Below are positions 60,806 through 64,000 of a stretch of 64,000 bases of DNA, piece by piece; position 1 is the first letter of the stretch, and each line of letters starts with the position of its first letter. The notes beneath the pieces were generated by a model. That model had not been told where the DNA came from, ran no database searches, and saw only the letters and a program-made list of their open reading frames with translations. Made by a program: the position numbers and the translations under genes. This stretch comes from Noviherbaspirillum sp. UKPF54 (lineage in GTDB: Bacteria; Pseudomonadota; Gammaproteobacteria; Burkholderiales; Burkholderiaceae_D). The stretch is from assembly GCF_007874125.1 (NCBI RefSeq), contig NZ_CP040128.1, forward strand, positions 1,922,001-1,986,000, written 5' to 3'.

Positions 60806-63800
60806 ATGAGACATCAACGCAATAATTCGCACGCCTCGCTCGAAAACGCCCTACTCCTGCACCGAGCCGGTCGCCTGGAGGAAGCGGAGAGCCTCTACCG
60901 AAAAATGCCGAGCAACCCCGATGCCTTGCACCTGCGGGGTGTGATCGCACATCAGTTGAACCGCAACGAGCAAGCCGTCGAACTCATCGACCGTGCAATC
61001 GGCGTCCGACCTGCCAACGCGGCCTACCATTTTTCGCTCGACATGGCGTATCGCGCGCTGAACCGGCTCGACCAGGTAGAAGCCGCTTACCGCAGGCTGC
61101 TTGAACGCACCCCGGACAATGCGCTGATCCATCATCGCCTGGGCAACGCGCTCAAGGACCTGGGCAGAGGCGATGAAGCGATCAGTACTTACCGGAAGGC
61201 AGTCCTGCTTAAGCCAGATTTCGCCGCGGCATACAACGACATGGGCCTGGTCCACGCAGACCGGGGCGAGACGGATGCTGCCGTCGACTGTTACCGGCGG
61301 GCGCTGGCCCTCGACCCTGCCTATGCCCCAGCCCATGCGAACTTGGGTGTGACGCTGCGCAGGCGGTGCGAACCTGAGCAGGCCGAAGCCTGCTATAGAA
61401 AGGCGATTTCATTCGATCCCGGTTTCGCTGCCGCCCACAGCAATCTCGGCAACGTGCTCCAGGAGCAAGGTCGGCTGGAAGAAGCGATAAACTGTTTCCA
61501 GGAGGCCGTGCGGCTGGAGCAGAACAATGCTGCATTCCAGGTCAACTTGGGCAACGGACTGCTGGCGCAAGACCGTCTGGAGGAGGCACAGGCATGCTAC
61601 GCGACGGCCCTCGCCCTCGCCCCCGGCCTGCCCGAGGCGCATTCTCAACTGGGCTGCTTGCTCGCGCGGCAGGGCAAGGCGGCGGAAGCGGTGGCATGCC
61701 ATCTTCAGGCGATCGCACTCAGGCCGAACTTCCCGGAAGCGTTCAACGAGCTGGGCGCGGTATTCAGGGATCAGGGCAAGCTGCAGGAAGCGGTCGACTG
61801 CGGCGAAACGGCCGTGACATTGAAGCCCGATTTTCCGGAAGCGTTCAACAACCTGGGCCTGGCGCTGTCGCACCAGGGCAAGGCGGAACGAGCCATCGAA
61901 TGCTTCGAGCGGGCTGTGGCGCTAAAGCCCGATTTTGCCGGCGTCTACAGCAATCTAGGGCTGGTATTCCATAATCTCGGCCGCACCGCGGAAGCGATCG
62001 CATGCCATCGGAAAGCCATCGACTGCGATCCGGAATTCGCGACCGGATACACCAACCTTCTGCTGTCGGCGCAGTATTCATCGGCCTTCACGCCGGAGGA
62101 GTTGTTTGCTGAGCATGCGCGCTTCGGCGCCCGGTTCGAGGCGCCTCTCAAGCCGCACTGGCGCACCCACGATAATTCCCGCGATGCCCACCGGCGCCTG
62201 AAGATCGGCTATGTCTCGCCCGACTTCCGCCGCCACGCCGTCGCCTATTTCATCGAGCCCCTGCTGGCCTGTCACGACAAGTCCCAGGTCGAGGTCTTCT
62301 GCTACTACAACCATACCCAGCATGACCCGGTCACCGCGCGACTGCAGGCCCTGGCCGACCACTGGATACCCTGCCGCCACCTGTCCGACGAACGCCTGGC
62401 CGAGCGCATCCGCGCCGACGGCATCGATATCCTGATCGACTTGGCCGGCCACACCGCCGGCAACCGTCTGCTGGCCTTCGCCCGCAAACCGGCCCCGCTG
62501 CAGGTCACCTATCTCGGCTACCCCGCCACCACCGGCCTGTCCGCCATCGATTACCGCATCACCGATGTCCATGCCGAACCGCCCGCCATGACCGAGCAGT
62601 TCAATGTCGAACGGCTCTGGCGCCTGCCTGAGATCTTCTGCTGTTACCGCGCCCACGACAACAGTCCCGGCGTGATCGACCATCCACCCGCACTCGACAA
62701 CGGTTGCATCACCTTCGGCTGCTTCAACAATTTCTCCAAGGTGACCGACGCGGTGCTGGAGCTGTGGGCCAGAATCCTGCAACAGGTGCCCGACGCGCGC
62801 CTGCTGCTGGAAATTCAGGGCATCGACCATCCCCCCTTCCGCGCCGAGGTCGAACAGCGCATGGCACGCCTGGGCCTGCCGCTGCAGCGCCTGCTGCTGG
62901 AGCCGCGCCGGCCGGAAAACCAGTATGCGCTGTACAACCGCATCGACATCGCGCTCGATCCGTTCCCCTGCAACGGCGGCACCACAAGCCTGGACACGGT
63001 GTGGATGGGTGTGCCCTTCGTCACCCTCGCCGGCCGCCATTTCACTGCCCGCATGGGCGTGACCATCCTCACCAACGCCGGCCTGCCGCAACTGATCGCC
63101 TCCTGCGAGGATGACTATGTGGCCATCGCCTCGGCGCTCGCGCGCGACCTGCCGCGCCTGCGCGAACTGCGCGCCGGCCTGCGCGACCGTGTGCAGGCCA
63201 GTCCCCTCATGGATGCCCCCCGCTTCGCCCGCCATTTCGAGCAGGCCCTGCGCAGTATGTGGCGAATCTGGTGCGGCGAGCAGGAGCACGAACCTGCCGG
63301 CGGGCCCGGCACGGCGGAGCCCGACCTGCAGGCCGCGGTGGACCATCATCTGGCCGGTCGCCTGCATGAGGCGGAAGCGATTTATAGGATGCTGCCCGAT
63401 CACTCCGACGCGCTGCACCTGCGGGGCGTGATCGCGCATCAGTCGAACCGCAACGAGGAAGCGCTCGTCCTTATCGAGCGCGCGATAGCCATCGCGCCGG
63501 ACAACGCCGCCTACTATTTTTCGATGGCGTCGGCGTGGCGCGCGCTCGGCAGGACGGACCAGGCGGCGGCCTGCTATCGCCGGCTGCTGGAACGGATGCC
63601 GGATCATGCCGACGCCCGCAATAACCTGGGCAACGCGCTGCGCGAGCTGGGCGACGTCGACGCCGCCGCGGCGTGCTATCAGGAGGCGCTCGCGCTCAAG
63701 CCGGATTTTCCCGAGGCCCACAACAACCTCGGCATCCTCTTCAAGGAACTGGGCGATCCGGTACAGGCAGAAGCCTGCTGCCGCAAGGCGCTGGAGCTGA

Positions 63801-64000
63801 AGCCGGACTTTGCAGCCGCCCATAACAATCTGGGACTGGCGCTCGCGGCGCAGCACCGGATCGACGACGCCGTGGTCAGCTACCGCAAAGCACTCGAGCT
63901 CAATCCGGATTTCGCCGAGGCATACGGCAATCTCGGTCTCGCGTATAAGGACCAGGACCGGCTCGACGAAGCGGCTGCCAGCTACCAGCAGGCACTGACC
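60806..64000 (+). CDS. TPR / O-GlcNAc-transferase-like (GT41, SPINDLY) protein with second TPR block, 3' truncated
   Basis: An open frame of 1065 visible residues, cut by the window edge. About twelve TPR units (5-430) are followed by a GT41 glycosyltransferase domain (about 465-825). Its landmarks are KIGYVSPDFRRHAVAYF with the conserved His, DLAGHTAGNRL, GYPATTG and LDPFPCNGGTTSLD for UDP-sugar binding. After it a second TPR block starts (from about 845) that repeats the N-terminal block closely (DALHLRGVIAHQ appears in both). Such enzymes modify proteins, often flagellin or adhesins, in bacteria. A second catalytic domain may follow beyond the window. The ATG has no clear ribosome site. 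Confidence 0.9.
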   Translation, partial: MRHQRNNSHASLENALLLHRAGRLEEAESLYRKMPSNPDALHLRGVIAHQLNRNEQAVELIDRAIGVRPANAAYHFSLDMAYRALNRLDQVEAAYRRLLERTPDNALIHHRLGNALKDLGRGDEAISTYRKAVLLKPDFAAAYNDMGLVHADRGETDAAVDCYRRALALDPAYAPAHANLGVTLRRRCEPEQAEACYRKAISFDPGFAAAHSNLGNVLQEQGRLEEAINCFQEAVRLEQNNAAFQVNLGNGLLAQDRLEEAQACYATALALAPGLPEAHSQLGCLLARQGKAAEAVACHLQAIALRPNFPEAFNELGAVFRDQGKLQEAVDCGETAVTLKPDFPEAFNNLGLALSHQGKAERAIECFERAVALKPDFAGVYSNLGLVFHNLGRTAEAIACHRKAIDCDPEFATGYTNLLLSAQYSSAFTPEELFAEHARFGARFEAPLKPHWRTHDNSRDAHRRLKIGYVSPDFRRHAVAYFIEPLLACHDKSQVEVFCYYNHTQHDPVTARLQALADHWIPCRHLSDERLAERIRADGIDILIDLAGHTAGNRLLAFARKPAPLQVTYLGYPATTGLSAIDYRITDVHAEPPAMTEQFNVERLWRLPEIFCCYRAHDNSPGVIDHPPALDNGCITFGCFNNFSKVTDAVLELWARILQQVPDARLLLEIQGIDHPPFRAEVEQRMARLGLPLQRLLLEPRRPENQYALYNRIDIALDPFPCNGGTTSLDTVWMGVPFVTLAGRHFTARMGVTILTNAGLPQLIASCEDDYVAIASALARDLPRLRELRAGLRDRVQASPLMDAPRFARHFEQALRSMWRIWCGEQEHEPAGGPGTAEPDLQAAVDHHLAGRLHEAEAIYRMLPDHSDALHLRGVIAHQSNRNEEALVLIERAIAIAPDNAAYYFSMASAWRALGRTDQAAACYRRLLERMPDHADARNNLGNALRELGDVDAAAACYQEALALKPDFPEAHNNLGILFKELGDPVQAEACCRKALELKPDFAAAHNNLGLALAAQHRIDDAVVSYRKALELNPDFAEAYGNLGLAYKDQDRLDEAAASYQQALT

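Noticed and set aside
62078..63856. Long antisense frame opposite the GT41 region
   Set aside because: The sense frame carries conserved GT41 and TPR motifs throughout.

Overview
The window is GC-rich chromosomal DNA from a betaproteobacterium, most likely Burkholderiales and Oxalobacteraceae-like. This rests on protein style, gene content (Bcr/CflA, YceI, MtrAB-like cytochromes, several LysR regulators, sulfide-oxidation genes) and codon bias; I could not run a taxonomic search. It is densely coded. I see no prophage, insertion sequence or CRISPR array. The only RNA gene I can support is a tRNA-Arg(ACG).

The outstanding region is about 1.9-27 kb, which I read as one dispersed, apparently undescribed secretion system. 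Eight small genes (14306-17986) encode peptides with an identical-length 26-residue double-glycine leader, followed by Asn/Gln/Gly-rich cargo. Hardware to cut and export them surrounds the array. A C39-peptidase ABC exporter with two cyclic-nucleotide-binding domains sits with a PpiC-like foldase and a sigma54 activator (21647-26881). A second operon encodes an HlyD adaptor, an outer-membrane factor, a two-FHA/TPR membrane protein and an FHA-GAF-HD-GYP protein (1913-9178). A Ser/Thr kinase and a PP2C phosphatase flank the array, with a formylglycine-generating-enzyme-like secreted protein beyond the kinase. This is the same parts list as the threonine-phosphorylation switch of type VI secretion, here attached to a type I exporter. 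Matching sigma54 -24/-12 promoters precede both halves of the peptide array, and the exporter operon encodes the only sigma54 activator seen. The array shows segmental duplication and a chimeric peptide, and a sodC gene lies inside it.

From 18.8 to 34.3 kb there are mostly single housekeeping or accessory genes: a small unknown protein, a cupin, a methyltransferase, RNase Z, an SRPBCC protein, LysR regulators, a CDGSH iron-sulfur protein, an FMN reductase, an MFS exporter, YceI and a membrane protein. At 34.4-38.2 kb lies an outer-membrane electron conduit (MtrB/PioB-type barrel plus decaheme cytochrome) with an FNR-like box upstream. At 40.0-44.7 kb is a Pls/PosA-type single-module NRPS with a 4'-phosphopantetheinyl transferase.

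From 44.8 to 54.2 kb there is a probable sulfide/persulfide-response cluster: an ArsR repressor with a palindromic operator, an RND tripartite efflux system, a DUF2892 protein, a sulfide:quinone oxidoreductase-like flavoprotein and three rhodaneses. Next come a LexA-box-controlled PIN-domain gene, a membrane diguanylate cyclase, the tRNA, a NarX/LuxR-type two-component pair, a cytosolic diguanylate cyclase, and a very large TPR/O-GlcNAc-transferase-like gene that runs off the right edge. Cyclic-di-GMP signalling recurs: three GGDEF proteins with intact I-sites, one EAL domain and one HD-GYP domain.
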